Counted from the stretch's first letter, positions 26,822 through 35,241 are shown. The stretch: 64,000 bases of DNA from Salinarimonas sp046292825 (GCF_046292825.1 NZ_JBKBQG010000005.1:62001-126000), one strand, 5' to 3'. Made by a program: numbers and translations. The notes: generated from the sequence alone by a model not told the origin.

Positions 26822-26893
26822 TCGACCGCCGCCGACAACGCGCCATTAAACAATCTCGTCAGAGAATACATCGTCGAACTGGAGACGAGTGCA

Positions 26894-27262
26894 ATGCAAA
26901 ACGCCGCTCAAGCGTACGGCAAGACCGCAAAGACGGTCACCCTCGATCAGCGCGAGCTGGAGGCGGACCTGTTCATGCGCGCGGCCGCGAAGCTGCAGGA
27001 CGCCGCGCAGGACGTCGCCGACACCGAGCGGCTCGAGGCGGCGCTGGAGTTCAACAAGCGGGTCTGGGCCGTGATGCTGCCGGCCATCGTCGATCCCGAG
27101 AACCCGCTGCCGCCGGCGCTGAAGGGCAATCTCGCGAGCCTCGGCGTGTTCGTCTTCCGGCGCATGGACGAGGTCATCGTCGAGCGCAAGGCCGAGGGGC
27201 TCTCGATCCTCGTGACCATCAACACCGACATCGCCGCCGGCCTGCGCGGCCGCGCGGCCTGA
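26894..27262 (+). CDS. flaF: Flagellar biosynthesis regulator FlaF
   Basis: A 122-residue helical protein starting MQNAAQAYGKTAK, with RELEADLFMRAAAKLQ and AALEFNKRVWAVML, as in FlaF proteins that promote flagellin synthesis and secretion together with FlbT. It follows flbT by 72 bases on the same strand. Confidence 0.93.
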   Translation: MQNAAQAYGKTAKTVTLDQRELEADLFMRAAAKLQDAAQDVADTERLEAALEFNKRVWAVMLPAIVDPENPLPPALKGNLASLGVFVFRRMDEVIVERKAEGLSILVTINTDIAAGLRGRAA

Positions 27263-27277
27263 GATCGCCCCTCGCCC

Positions 27278-27640
27278 TCAGCGCGAGGGCTCGGTGCCGC
27301 GCAGATAGGCGCGCAGATTGAGGAGCGCTTCGGGCGGCGTCTGATCCAAGACCTCGCCCGACACCGCATCGCGCGAGCGCACGACGACCGTGCGCGTCGC
27401 CTCGTCGATGTCCGTCTCGCGCCGGATCTGCTGCTGCTGCGCCTCGACGATCGCCCGCTCCTGCTCCGCCCGCTCGCTCAGATCGACGAGCACGGACGCG
27501 CTTTCGCGGACCTGCGTGACGGCGTCCGCCGAGGGGAGGTCGGTCTGGGAGACCGGCCGGCTCGGGCCCGCCTGCTCGTTGCGCTGGACCGTGGCGATGG
27601 GCACCGCGACCGGCGGCTTGGCGACGTTGCCGAAATCCAT
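27278..27640 (-). CDS. FlaG-like flagellar protein
   Basis: The 120-residue protein has a variable N-terminus, a charged helix, and a C-terminal beta segment, DEATRTVVVRSRDAVSGEVL, followed by DQTPPEALLNLRAYL. This is the layout of FlaG/YvyC proteins (motif GEV-x-x-Q-x-PPE). FlaG affects filament length in other bacteria. It is convergent with flaF and lies downstream of the flgI-flgJ-flgN run. Confidence 0.65.
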   Translation of the reverse strand: MDFGNVAKPPVAVPIATVQRNEQAGPSRPVSQTDLPSADAVTQVRESASVLVDLSERAEQERAIVEAQQQQIRRETDIDEATRTVVVRSRDAVSGEVLDQTPPEALLNLRAYLRGTEPSR

Positions 27641-27785
27641 GGCTCACCTCCCGTCCTCGGACAGAATCGGCGTCATGGGATCGTCGTAACGCAAGCGCCT
27701 GAAGAAACCCTTTCTTAAAACGGTAAACGGGCCGCGGTGCAACCCGCGCGCCCGTGCCCTGCCGCAGCGCCCGACGCGGCGCCGC

Positions 27786-28268
27786 TCAGAGCGTCTTCGA
27801 CACCACCAAAGCCGAGCCGGCGGCGGGACGCGGCGCCTGTCCGTAGCCGGAGGGGGCGTAGCCAGAGGGGCGCGAGCCGGAATCGAGCTCGGCGGACAGG
27901 GTCCGCACGAGCTGCTCGGAGACGGCGCGCGCGGTGGCGAGCACGATCCGGTTCGTCTCGAGCGTCTGCGCGAAGCCCTCGTGGCGCTGCTTCAGGCGCT
28001 CGAGCGCCTCCGGCGCGAGGCGGGCGAGAGCGACCGCGTTCGTCTTGAGCGCCTCGAGCCCCTGGATGTAGCGCGAGGCGAGGGCGGATTTGCGCTCCTC
28101 CTCGGCGAGACCCTCGCGGATCTGCCCCGCGCGCACGCGGGCGGTCTCCACCTCGAGCACCTTGCCGAGCTCGGCCATCACGCCGTCGACCTCGGCGACG
28201 AGGGCGAGCGCGCCCTCCCGGGTCGCGACCCGTGCCGCCGGCTTCGCGATCGTCTCGTCGGCCCACAT
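27786..28268 (-). CDS. FlgN-like flagellar export chaperone
   Basis: A 160-residue, largely helical protein with heptad patterns at about 15-110 and a flexible Gly/Pro/Ser tail ending ALVVSKTL. This form, placed directly after flgJ, fits the FlgN-like chaperones of hook-junction proteins. It starts one base after the flgJ stop. Assignment rests on context and overall shape more than on strong motifs. Confidence 0.6.
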   Translation of the reverse strand: MWADETIAKPAARVATREGALALVAEVDGVMAELGKVLEVETARVRAGQIREGLAEEERKSALASRYIQGLEALKTNAVALARLAPEALERLKQRHEGFAQTLETNRIVLATARAVSEQLVRTLSAELDSGSRPSGYAPSGYGQAPRPAAGSALVVSKTL

Positions 28269-28269
28269 G

Positions 28270-28605
28270 TCAGCCGCCCTCCTGGAGCTTGAGGATCTCG
28301 GAATAGACCTGATCGGCGAGGCCGATTCCGCCGCTCTGCGCGATCATGCCCGCATATTCCTTGACGAGCATCGAACGGTAGATCGAGGAACCCGGGCCCG
28401 CCTCGCCGAAGAAGCCGCCCTCGCCGGCCGCCTCGAAGACGCGCCCGAGCATGTCCTCGAGCACCATGGTCTCGAAGCTCTGCGCGGTCTCGCGGGCGCG
28501 CGCCTCGTCGCGCGGGGCGCGGCCGCCGATCCCGGCGAGGCTCTCCTGCGCGGGCGCGAGGTTCTGGCGGGCGATGGCGGAATAGGAGGAGAGGCCGGGC
28601 ATCAT
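28270..28605 (-). CDS. flgJ: Rod-binding protein FlgJ (N-terminal domain only)
   Basis: A protein of about 111 residues holding the rod-binding domain: ETAQSFETMVLEDML and SIYRSMLVKEYAGMIAQSGGIGLAD. It lacks the muramidase half found in enterobacterial FlgJ, as is usual in alphaproteobacteria, so a separate peptidoglycan hydrolase must open the wall for the rod. The start is uncertain among a GTG at 28608 and tandem ATGs at 28605 and 28602; a GAGGTG site in the end of flgI favours the ATGs. Confidence 0.88.
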   Translation of the reverse strand: MMPGLSSYSAIARQNLAPAQESLAGIGGRAPRDEARARETAQSFETMVLEDMLGRVFEAAGEGGFFGEAGPGSSIYRSMLVKEYAGMIAQSGGIGLADQVYSEILKLQEGG

Positions 28606-29759
28606 CACATCACCTCGATCTCGGCCTGGAGCGCGCCCGCCGCCTTGATGGCCTGCAGGATGGCGATGAGGTCGCGCGGGCCGACCCCGAGCGCGTTGAG
28701 CCCGTCGACGAGCTCGCGCAGGGACACGCCCGCCTCGACGAGCGCGAGCCGCCGCTCGCCCTCGGTGTCGACCTGCACGGTCGTGCGCGGAACGACCGCG
28801 GTCTCCCCGAGCGACAGCGGCTCGGGCTGGGCGACCATCGGCTGCTCGGCGATCGTGACGGTGAGGTTGCCCTGCGCGACCGCGACCGTCGAGACCCGCA
28901 CGTCGCGTCCCATCACGACGATGCCGGAGCGCTCGTCGATGATCACCCGCGCCGGGATGTCCGGCTCGACGCGCAATTGCTCGATGTCCGTGATCAGGCT
29001 GACGATGTTGCCTGGATGACGCTCCGGCACGCGGATCGCGACCGCGGAGGGGTTGAGCGGCTCGGCGATCGGCGCGCCCATGAACTCGTTGATGGCGAGC
29101 GCGATCCGTCGCGCGGTCGTGAAATCGGGGTTGCGGAGCGCGAGGCGCAGGCCCCGCTGGAGATCGAGCCGGAACTCGATCTCGCGCTCGATGAGCGCCC
29201 CGTTGGCGATCCGTCCCACCGTCGGGACGCCCTGCGTGATCGAGGCCGCCGCACCCTGGGCGGCGAAGCCCGCGATCGCGATCGGACCCTGCGCCACGGC
29301 ATAGACCTCGCCGTCGGCGCCGAGCAGCGGCGTGACGAGGAGCGTCCCGCCCTGCAGCGAGGACGCATCGCCGAGCGCCGACACCGTCACGTCGAGCCGC
29401 GTGCCCTGCGTCGAGAAGGCGGGCAGGTTCGCCGTCACCATCACCGCGGCGACGTTCGCCGTGCGCAGATTGGCGCCGCGCGTGTTGACGCCGAGCCGCT
29501 CGAGCATCGCGGTGAGCGACTGGCGCGTGAAGGGCGAGTTGTTGAGCGTGTCGCCGGTGCCGTTAAGGCCGACCACGAGGCCGTATCCGACGAGCTGGTT
29601 CTGACGCACGCCCTCGATGTCGGCGAGATCCTTGATGCGCGAGAGCGCCGTCGTCGGCCGCGCGGCATCGGCGGCGGCACCGCTCGCGAGCGGGGGCGCG
29701 ACCGCGCAGGCGATGGCGAGGGCGATGGCGAGAAGTCGCTGCAGGAGGGCCGCGCGCAT
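28605..29759 (-). CDS. flgI: Flagellar P-ring protein FlgI
   Basis: Forms the periplasmic P-ring bushing around the rod. ATG 29759 gives 384 residues with a clean signal peptide (hydrophobic core LLAIALAIACAVA, cleavage near ASGAAADA). Family blocks: RIKDLADIEGVRQNQLVGYGLVVGLNGTGD, LRTANVAAVMVTANLPAF, and the C-terminal SLRELVDGLNALGVGPRDLI. An in-frame ATG at 29789 would spoil the signal peptide. The stop overlaps the flgJ start. Divergent from fliX. Confidence 0.95.
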   Translation of the reverse strand: MRAALLQRLLAIALAIACAVAPPLASGAAADAARPTTALSRIKDLADIEGVRQNQLVGYGLVVGLNGTGDTLNNSPFTRQSLTAMLERLGVNTRGANLRTANVAAVMVTANLPAFSTQGTRLDVTVSALGDASSLQGGTLLVTPLLGADGEVYAVAQGPIAIAGFAAQGAAASITQGVPTVGRIANGALIEREIEFRLDLQRGLRLALRNPDFTTARRIALAINEFMGAPIAEPLNPSAVAIRVPERHPGNIVSLITDIEQLRVEPDIPARVIIDERSGIVVMGRDVRVSTVAVAQGNLTVTIAEQPMVAQPEPLSLGETAVVPRTTVQVDTEGERRLALVEAGVSLRELVDGLNALGVGPRDLIAILQAIKAAGALQAEIEVM

Positions 29760-30032
29760 CGGGATGTCGTCTCCGTCTCGTGCGGGCACCGGACCGGGCC
29801 GCGCGCTCTCCGTTGCGAAGGGCGTGCCAGAGCCGCGCGGCGGGTCGCCATGCCATGGTTCGCAAGGTTTTCGCCGCGCCGATCGCGGCGCGCGCGGCCG
29901 AGCGGGGCGCGATCGGAGGGCGCGCGCGCCCGGCAGGATCGCGCCGGCGCGGCAGGATGTGCCGGGCTCTTCACGCTTCGTTAACCATGATCGGCGAGCC
30001 TCGCGGCCAGTCGGGGAAACCGGGAGGACTCC

Positions 30033-30476
30033 ATGCGCATCGAAAGCCGCCCCGGCGCGGGACCGTCCTCGACGTCGCGCACGCGCGGCACGAGCGGCAA
30101 CACGCGCTTCTCGGTCGCCGAGGAGGCGCGCAGCGAAGCGACGGCGCGCCCGGCCGCTTCGGCCCCGACCGCGAGCCTCGACGCCATCCTCGCGCTCCAG
30201 GGCGAGCCGGATCTCGGCGAGCGGCGCCGGCGCGCGAGCGCCCGCGGCCGCGCGCTGCTCGACGGGCTCGACCGGCTCAAGGCCGGCCTCCTCGCCGGGC
30301 GCGTGTCGCAGAGCGAGCTCGCCGCGCTCGAGGCCCGGCTCGTCGAGGCGCGCGAGCGTAGCGGCGACCCCCGCCTCGACGGCATCCTCGACGAGATCGA
30401 GCTGCGCGCCCGGGTCGAGATCGCCAAACTCGCGCAGCGGGACGAGCTCGCGCAGCGGAACGCGGCGCCGCGTTGA
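30033..30476 (+). CDS. fliX: Flagellar assembly regulator FliX
   Basis: A 147-residue protein with the FliX layout: MRIE start, a low-complexity Ser/Thr/Arg region with F-x-V near residue 30, then a helical C-terminal half (GRALLDGLDRLKAGLLAGR; RVEIAKL). In Caulobacter FliX couples completion of the basal body to the transcription factor FlbD. It is divergent from flgI; the 273-base gap between them should hold both promoters. Confidence 0.85.
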   Translation: MRIESRPGAGPSSTSRTRGTSGNTRFSVAEEARSEATARPAASAPTASLDAILALQGEPDLGERRRRASARGRALLDGLDRLKAGLLAGRVSQSELAALEARLVEARERSGDPRLDGILDEIELRARVEIAKLAQRDELAQRNAAPR

Positions 30477-30535
30477 GGCGCGCGCGCGTCTCGGCTATGG
30501 AGCGGGTGTCGCCCTCCCGCGAAAGGTCGCCGCGC

Positions 30536-30937
30536 GTGAAGCTCCTCCTCGTCGTCGCCGTCGCCCTCGTCGATGCCGACCATCGCGTCCTGATCGCCCA
30601 GCGTCCCGAGGGCAAGGCGCTCGCCGGCCTTTGGGAATTCCCCGGCGGCAAGGTCGAGCCCGGCGAGCGGCCGGAAGAGACGCTCATCCGCGAATTGCAG
30701 GAGGAACTCGGCATCGTCACGAAGGAAGCCTGCCTCGCGCCGCTCACCTTCGCGAGCCACGCCTATCCCGACTTCCACCTCCTGATGCCGCTCTACATCT
30801 GCCGCCGCTGGGAAGGCTTCGTGCACGCCCGCGAGCACCAGGCGCTCAAATGGGTGCGGCCGACGGCGCTCCGGGAATATCCGATGCCGCCTGCCGATGA
30901 GCCATTGATATCGGCGCTGATCGATACGTTGTCTTGA
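30536..30937 (+). CDS. mutT: Nudix hydrolase MutT (8-oxo-dGTP diphosphatase)
   Basis: Cleans oxidised nucleotides from the pool. GTG 30536 with AAAGG upstream gives 133 residues, the usual MutT length. The Nudix box starts at about residue 38 (GKVEPGERPEETLIRE, then LQEELGI), and PEGKALAGLWEFPGGK is typical for MutT. Earlier in-frame starts add an unconserved basic N-terminus. It lies 59 bases after fliX on the same strand. Confidence 0.92.
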   Translation: MKLLLVVAVALVDADHRVLIAQRPEGKALAGLWEFPGGKVEPGERPEETLIRELQEELGIVTKEACLAPLTFASHAYPDFHLLMPLYICRRWEGFVHAREHQALKWVRPTALREYPMPPADEPLISALIDTLS

Positions 30938-31005
30938 TCCAAGATTTGATGACATTTGTGCATGAAATAGGCGCACGTGCGATATCATGTCGCTGCCGAG
31001 TCAAG

Positions 31006-31024
31006 GTTAACGATCGGTTTATTG
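31006..31024. promoter_or_regulatory. CtrA-like box upstream of a hypothetical gene
   Basis: GTTAACGATCGGTTTATTG contains TTAA-N7-TTTA, near the CtrA consensus TTAA-N7-TTAA, about 100 bases upstream of the gene at 31127. It closely matches the sequence at 1162-1180 (GTTAACTATCGGTTAGTTT). Confidence 0.35.
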
Positions 31025-31126
31025 CATCCAGGCATTGCCTCCGCGCTTGACTCCAGGGCGCATCGCCGGAACTCTTACATCCATGCATCGGCGAGGGCGC
31101 GCGGACGGCGCGCGATGGAGACGTCT

Positions 31127-31486
31127 ATGATCCGCGTGGAGACGATCGAGGATCTGCACCCGGTCATTCGTGATCGGATCAAGGCCAAGGTCATGCGTCG
31201 GCTCATCGCGCATATCCGCGATCGGCCCCAGATCGCCGACGAGTCTCTGCGCCGCATCTTCGGCTACGACCGCGCGGAGCTCGAAGCCCTCTACGAGGGA
31301 GCCCTGGCATCGGCCGCGCAGGCGCCGGTCGAGGACGCGGCCGCGCTCCATGCGCGCGCGCAGAGCCACATGCTCACAGGCCTCGCGCCGGCCGCGAACG
31401 ACGCGCGCTCGGCGCCGCAGCCCGCCTCGGAGGAGCGGACCGCGCGGCCCGCGGGGAGCTGCTGCGGCGCGCGCGCGCGCGATTGA
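31127..31486 (+). CDS. Hypothetical protein (119 aa)
   Basis: ATG 31127 is favoured by GGAGACGTCT just upstream; ATG 31115 is an alternative. The N-terminal half is helical and looks conserved (VIRDRIKAKVMRRLIAHIRDRP, then RRIFGYDRAELEALYEGAL); the C-terminal part is Ala-rich and disordered, ending with a Cys pair (SCCGARARD). No family recognised. It lies 32 bases upstream of another hypothetical gene and may form an operon with it. Confidence 0.55.
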   Translation: MIRVETIEDLHPVIRDRIKAKVMRRLIAHIRDRPQIADESLRRIFGYDRAELEALYEGALASAAQAPVEDAAALHARAQSHMLTGLAPAANDARSAPQPASEERTARPAGSCCGARARD

Positions 31487-31518
31487 GTTTCGGACGAGAC
31501 GAGAAGGAGAGACGAGCC

Positions 31519-32085
31519 ATGGCGAACGGCATCGGACACGGTCACGGCCACAATCACGCGCACGGCGTCGGGCAGGTCGGCGGGAACGCGCATGGCGGCG
31601 GCGCTTCGACGCGCGGGCCGGGCTCGGAATTCGACCGTCTCCTGACGGAGACCGCGAGCCGGCTCGGCGTCGAGGAAGGGACGCTGAACGTCGTCATGCA
31701 CGAGGCGGAGGCGCTCTACGCCCCGCGCGCGGACCTCACCGAGGACCAGAAGCTCGCCGGCATGATGGATCACATCATGCAGCGGCTGAACCTGTCCGAC
31801 CTCTCGAACGAGGACATGATGCTGCTCGCCGAGCTGTGCCGGCTGTGCCTCGACGAGTGGGAGCGCGAGGCGGCGCTCGAGGAGGGGGTGATCATCGAGC
31901 GGCCGAGCTTCTCGCCGCTCTCGCTCGGCATGATCTCCGGCCTCTCGGGCCTTCCCGGCATGCCGCCGCCGGGCCTGTCGGGCACGCCTTCCATGAACCG
32001 CCCGCCGCTCGACCGCAACGTCGCCGCGATGATCGCCCGCGAGATCCGCGAGGCGGCGCGGCGCGCCGCCGAGGACGAGCGCTGA
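31519..32085 (+). CDS. Hypothetical protein with His-rich N-terminus (188 aa)
   Basis: ATG 31519 with AAGGAGA upstream. Residues 4-15 alternate Gly/His/Asn (GHGHGHNHAHG), a likely metal-binding or flexible stretch. A predicted helical core follows (residues about 40-120, FDRLLTETASRLGVEEGTLN and LCRLCLDEWERE), then a Pro/Met/Gly-rich linker and a final amphipathic helix. No known domain. The stop abuts that of the convergent thioesterase. Confidence 0.65.
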   Translation: MANGIGHGHGHNHAHGVGQVGGNAHGGGASTRGPGSEFDRLLTETASRLGVEEGTLNVVMHEAEALYAPRADLTEDQKLAGMMDHIMQRLNLSDLSNEDMMLLAELCRLCLDEWEREAALEEGVIIERPSFSPLSLGMISGLSGLPGMPPPGLSGTPSMNRPPLDRNVAAMIAREIREAARRAAEDER

Positions 32086-32523
32086 TCAGGGAACGGCGAG
32101 CCCCTCGAGCGCCGCGCGCACCGGCTCGGGAATGCGCGTCGGGCGCTGCGTCGCGCCGTCGACATAGACGTGCGTGAAGCGCCCGGCCGCGCAGGCGAGC
32201 GCCCCGCCCGCGCGAAAGATCCCGATCGCGTAGGTGACGGAGGTCTCGCCGAGCCGCGCGACCGCGATGCCCGCCTCGAGCGCCTGCGGAAAGGCGACGC
32301 TCTCGAAGAAGGTGCAGCCGGTCTCGACGACGATCCCGTAGACCGGGCTCTCGCCGGGCACGAGCAGGTCCTTCTCGATCAGCCAGCCGTTCACGGCCGT
32401 GTCGAAATAGCCGTAATAGACGACGTTGTTGACGTGCCGGTAGACGTCGTTGTCGGCCCAGCGGGTCTGGATCGGCCGGAAGGTCGCGAACGCATCGCGC
32501 CCCGGCCGGGCGGGTCTCGTCAC
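32086..32523 (-). CDS. Acyl-CoA thioesterase, hot-dog fold (4HBT family)
   Basis: GTG 32523 is preceded by GCAGGAGG at good spacing and gives 145 residues; a TTG further up is less likely. The motif RWADNDVYRHVNNVVYYGYFDTAVN carries the family's catalytic Asp and the HVNN turn. Members hydrolyse acyl-CoA thioesters, often medium-chain or aromatic. The specific substrate is unknown. Confidence 0.85.
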   Translation of the reverse strand: MTRPARPGRDAFATFRPIQTRWADNDVYRHVNNVVYYGYFDTAVNGWLIEKDLLVPGESPVYGIVVETGCTFFESVAFPQALEAGIAVARLGETSVTYAIGIFRAGGALACAAGRFTHVYVDGATQRPTRIPEPVRAALEGLAVP

Positions 32524-32590
32524 GCGCGCCTCCTGCAATGCCTCGCCTGCCGTGCCTGCATGCCATCGCGAGGAGGCGCGCGCAACGGCC

Positions 32591-32791
32591 TCAGAAGGTC
32601 GGCGGGTTGCCCGCGGGCTTGCCGGGGACGAGGTCTGGCTCCGCGCCGGGCTGCGCGGCGGGATCGCCGAAGCGCGGATCGTTCACGGGATAGGGCTTGG
32701 GACCCGGCCCGCGCCCCGGCAGGGCGTCCTCGCCGGGGGCGTGGGTCGGCTCCTTGGCGGGGCGCTCGCGGTCGCGATCGGTGTCTGTCAT
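32591..32791 (-). CDS. Small polar, Pro-rich hypothetical protein (66 aa)
   Basis: Begins MTDTDRDRERPAKEP and is very rich in Pro, Asp and Gly (e.g. NDPRFGDPAAQPGAEPD), thus probably disordered. Upstream GAGGAGAACGCCG gives a good ribosome site. No family recognised. Confidence 0.5.
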   Translation of the reverse strand: MTDTDRDRERPAKEPTHAPGEDALPGRGPGPKPYPVNDPRFGDPAAQPGAEPDLVPGKPAGNPPTF

Positions 32792-33030
32792 CGGCGTTCT
32801 CCTCGCGTGGTGGGTGCTGCGAGGTCAAGGAGACGGCCCGCCCGCGGGTTCCCGAGCCCCTCGCGCGGCCTTGCCAATCGGGCGGGCTTCTGTCATAAGC
32901 CCGGCCTCGACCGGTCCGCCCGGCTTTTCAAGGGCTGCCGTGGCGGGTCGATTTGCTCGCAGCAGCAACAAGGCGTGCATCAGGGGGGCGAGAGCCTCCG
33001 CTGGCGACGCGCGATCAGGAGAAGAGCGAA

Positions 33031-33231
33031 ATGCCCAAGATGAAGACCAAATCGGGCGCCAAGAAGCGCTTCAAGATCTCCGGGACCGGCAAGGTCATCC
33101 GTACGCAGCAGGGCAAGCAGCACGGGATGATCAAGCGTTCGAACAAGCAGATCCGCAATCAGCGCGGCACCGCCGTGATGTTCGAGGGCGATGCGAAGTT
33201 CGTCAAGCGCTACTTCCTGCCCTATTCCTGA
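33031..33231 (+). CDS. rpmI: 50S ribosomal protein L35
   Basis: A 66-residue basic protein, MPKMKTKSGAKKRFKISGTGK, complete and normal. It is the first gene of the rpmI-rplT pair; infC is not adjacent. The 239 bases upstream (32792-33030) hold no gene and should contain the promoter and leader. Confidence 0.97.
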   Translation: MPKMKTKSGAKKRFKISGTGKVIRTQQGKQHGMIKRSNKQIRNQRGTAVMFEGDAKFVKRYFLPYS

Positions 33232-33273
33232 GCCGTCGCGCTCGCCGGTACCGAAATCACGGAGATCTAGACC

Positions 33274-33657
33274 ATGGCTCGCGTCAAGCGCGGCGTCACC
33301 TCGCACGCCAAGCACAAGAAGGTCCTGAAGGCCGCCAAGGGCTTCTACGGCCGCCGCAAGAACACGATCCGCGCCGCCAAGGCGGCCGTCGATCGCGCGA
33401 TGCAATACGCCTATCGCGATCGCAAGGCGAAGAAGCGCACCTTCCGCGCGCTCTGGATCCAGCGGCTCAATGCCGCGGTCCGCGAGCACGGCCTGACCTA
33501 TTCGCGCTTCATCGACGGCCTCAACAAGGCCGGCATCGTCGTCGATCGCAAGGTTTTGTCCGACATCGCCATCCACGAGCCCGCGGCCTTCGCGGCCCTC
33601 GTCGAGAAGGCCAAGGCGGCGCTCCCGGCGGAGCAGCAGCAGGCCCAGGCGGCCTGA
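33274..33657 (+). CDS. rplT: 50S ribosomal protein L20
   Basis: A 127-residue ribosomal protein binding 23S rRNA during early assembly: MARVKRGVTSHAKHKKVLKA, FYGRRKNTIRAAK, and YAYRDRKAKKRTFR. It follows rpmI by 42 bases and ends before a strong terminator; pheST does not follow. Confidence 0.97.
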   Translation: MARVKRGVTSHAKHKKVLKAAKGFYGRRKNTIRAAKAAVDRAMQYAYRDRKAKKRTFRALWIQRLNAAVREHGLTYSRFIDGLNKAGIVVDRKVLSDIAIHEPAAFAALVEKAKAALPAEQQQAQAA

Positions 33658-33684
33658 TCGGCCCGCACATCTGTGAGTTCTATG

Positions 33685-33715
33685 GAGCGCGGACGTCAAT
33701 GTCCGCGCTCTTTTT
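33685..33715 (+). terminator. Rho-independent terminator of rpmI-rplT
   Basis: GAGCGCGGAC (33685-33694) pairs perfectly with GTCCGCGCTC (33701-33710) across a GTCAAT loop, followed by TTTTT. Confidence 0.93.
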
Positions 33716-33778
33716 CGTCGACAAGGCGACGCAGTTCCGCTAACGTTCTCCCCGGGCCGCCGAGCGGGGGGAGCGCAT

Positions 33779-34042
33779 GTGAGCGAAGTTCAGAGCCTGA
33801 TCATCCCGATGCTGCGCGAGATCCGCGGCGAGGTCCGCGTGATCGGCGAGCGCGTGAGCGAGCTCACCGGGCGCGTCGGCGTGCTCGAGCAGCGGATCGG
33901 CGTCATCGAGCAGCAGAACGCCGTCGTGCTCCAGAAGCTCGACCGGATGGATGGTCGGCTCGACCGGGTCGAGCGGCGGCTCGATCTCGTCGATCCCGGT
34001 TTCGCCGAGGGGCGGGCTTCCTACCGGGGAGACGAGCGATGA
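33779..34042 (+). CDS. Small coiled-coil protein, tandem copy 1 (87 aa)
   Basis: GTG start after GGGGGAG. Nearly the whole protein is heptad-repeat helix (RVGVLEQRIGVIEQQ; LDRMDGRLDRVERRLDLVD). No membrane helix. The C-terminal two thirds are almost the same as in the next gene, whose ATG overlaps this stop by four bases (ATGA). Function unknown; parallel oligomerisation or pairing with copy 2 is a reasonable guess. Confidence 0.6.
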   Translation: MSEVQSLIIPMLREIRGEVRVIGERVSELTGRVGVLEQRIGVIEQQNAVVLQKLDRMDGRLDRVERRLDLVDPGFAEGRASYRGDER

Positions 34043-34293
34043 ACGAGCCGGACAATCCGGTGCTTCGCTATCTGCGCCAATTCGACGAGCGCGTCGACAG
34101 GATCGGCGCGCGTTTGGACGAGCTCACCGGGCGCGTGGGCGTCATCGAGCAGCGGATCGGCGTCATCGAGCAACAGAACGCCGTCGTGCTCCAGAAACTC
34201 GACCGCATGGACCAGCGGCTCGATCGGGTCGAGCGGCGGCTCGATCTCGTCGATCCGGGTTTCGCCGAGGGGCGGGCGCCGTTCGCGCGCTGA
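34039..34293 (+). CDS. Small coiled-coil protein, tandem copy 2 (84 aa)
   Basis: Paralogue of the preceding gene: the N-terminal 20 residues differ (MNEPDNPVLRYLRQFDERVD), after which the heptad region RIGVIEQQNAVVLQKLDRMD and the end DLVDPGFAEGRA are shared. DNA identity in the shared part is high, which points to a recent tandem duplication. Confidence 0.6.
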   Translation: MNEPDNPVLRYLRQFDERVDRIGARLDELTGRVGVIEQRIGVIEQQNAVVLQKLDRMDQRLDRVERRLDLVDPGFAEGRAPFAR

Positions 34294-34406
34294 GGGCGCC
34301 GGTTCGGCCTCGATCGCCGCCGCCCCCTTGCGGAGCGGGGCGGCTCTTGCGACAGGAGGGTAACCACTCTTTACGAAGACATCCTCCCGCACTCGCCGAG
34401 GCCCCG

Positions 34407-35198
34407 ATGCGCGTCGCCGCCCTCAACCGCCACCCGGTCAAGAGCTTCACCCCGGAGCCGCTCCAGCGCGTCGACCTCGCGGCGGGCGCCTATTTCCCGG
34501 GCGATCGGCTGTTCGCCGTCGAGAACGGGCCGACGGGCTTCGATCCGGCCGCGCCGGTCCATCGGCCGAAGGTCGTCTATCTCACGCTCGCCCGCATCGA
34601 GGCCCTGGCGCGCCTCGCGACGCGCTACGACGACGAGACCGGAACGCTCGTCCTGTCGGAGGGCGGGCGCGTCGTGGCCGAGGGCGATCTCGCGACCCCC
34701 GAGGGCCGGGCCGAGATCGAAGGCTTTCTGATCGGCTTCCTCGGCGACGCGCTGCGCGGGCCGCCGCGCGTGCTCGTCGCGCCGGAGGGCTTCCGCTTCA
34801 CGGACGCGCCGCACCCCTACGTCTCGATTCTCAACCGCGCGAGCCTCGCGGCGCTCGAAGAACGGCTCGGCGCGCCGGTCGATCCGCGGCGCTTTCGCAT
34901 GAACGTGGAGCTCGACGGGCTCGCCCCTTTCGCCGAGCTCGATCTGGTCGGCAGGGCGCTCGAGGCGCCGTCCGGCCTGCGCCTGCGCATCCGCGAGCGC
35001 ACGGTGCGGTGTGCCGCGACCAATGTCGATCCGGATACGGGGCAGCGCGACCTCGCCATCCCGAAGACGCTCCTCCAGGCCTACGGCCATTCCGATTGCG
35101 GGATCTATGCCGAGGTCGAGGCGCCGGGCGCCCTCGCGATCGGCGAGCGGTTGGTCCTCGTCGAGGAGGGGGGCGGCCGCGAGCGGCTGCCGTTCTGA
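34407..35198 (+). CDS. MOSC domain-containing protein
   Basis: A 263-residue protein with an N-terminal beta-barrel (VAALNRHPVKSFTPEPLQRV; GDRLFAVEN) and a C-terminal MOSC domain (RFRMNVELDGL; RCAATNVDPDTGQRD) containing the conserved Cys that binds sulfur or the molybdenum cofactor in MOSC proteins. Molybdopterin genes moaE and moaD lie next to it on the other strand, which fits a molybdenum-related role. Confidence 0.87.
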   Translation: MRVAALNRHPVKSFTPEPLQRVDLAAGAYFPGDRLFAVENGPTGFDPAAPVHRPKVVYLTLARIEALARLATRYDDETGTLVLSEGGRVVAEGDLATPEGRAEIEGFLIGFLGDALRGPPRVLVAPEGFRFTDAPHPYVSILNRASLAALEERLGAPVDPRRFRMNVELDGLAPFAELDLVGRALEAPSGLRLRIRERTVRCAATNVDPDTGQRDLAIPKTLLQAYGHSDCGIYAEVEAPGALAIGERLVLVEEGGGRERLPF

Positions 35199-35241
35199 GG
35201 ACATCGCGACACGGGAGCCTCTGCGCCGAGGGTCCGCCCGG

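Noticed and set aside
32086..32538. TTG start at 32538 for the thioesterase
   Set aside because: GCAGGAGG lies at proper distance before GTG 32523, inside the extended frame, so the shorter start is better.
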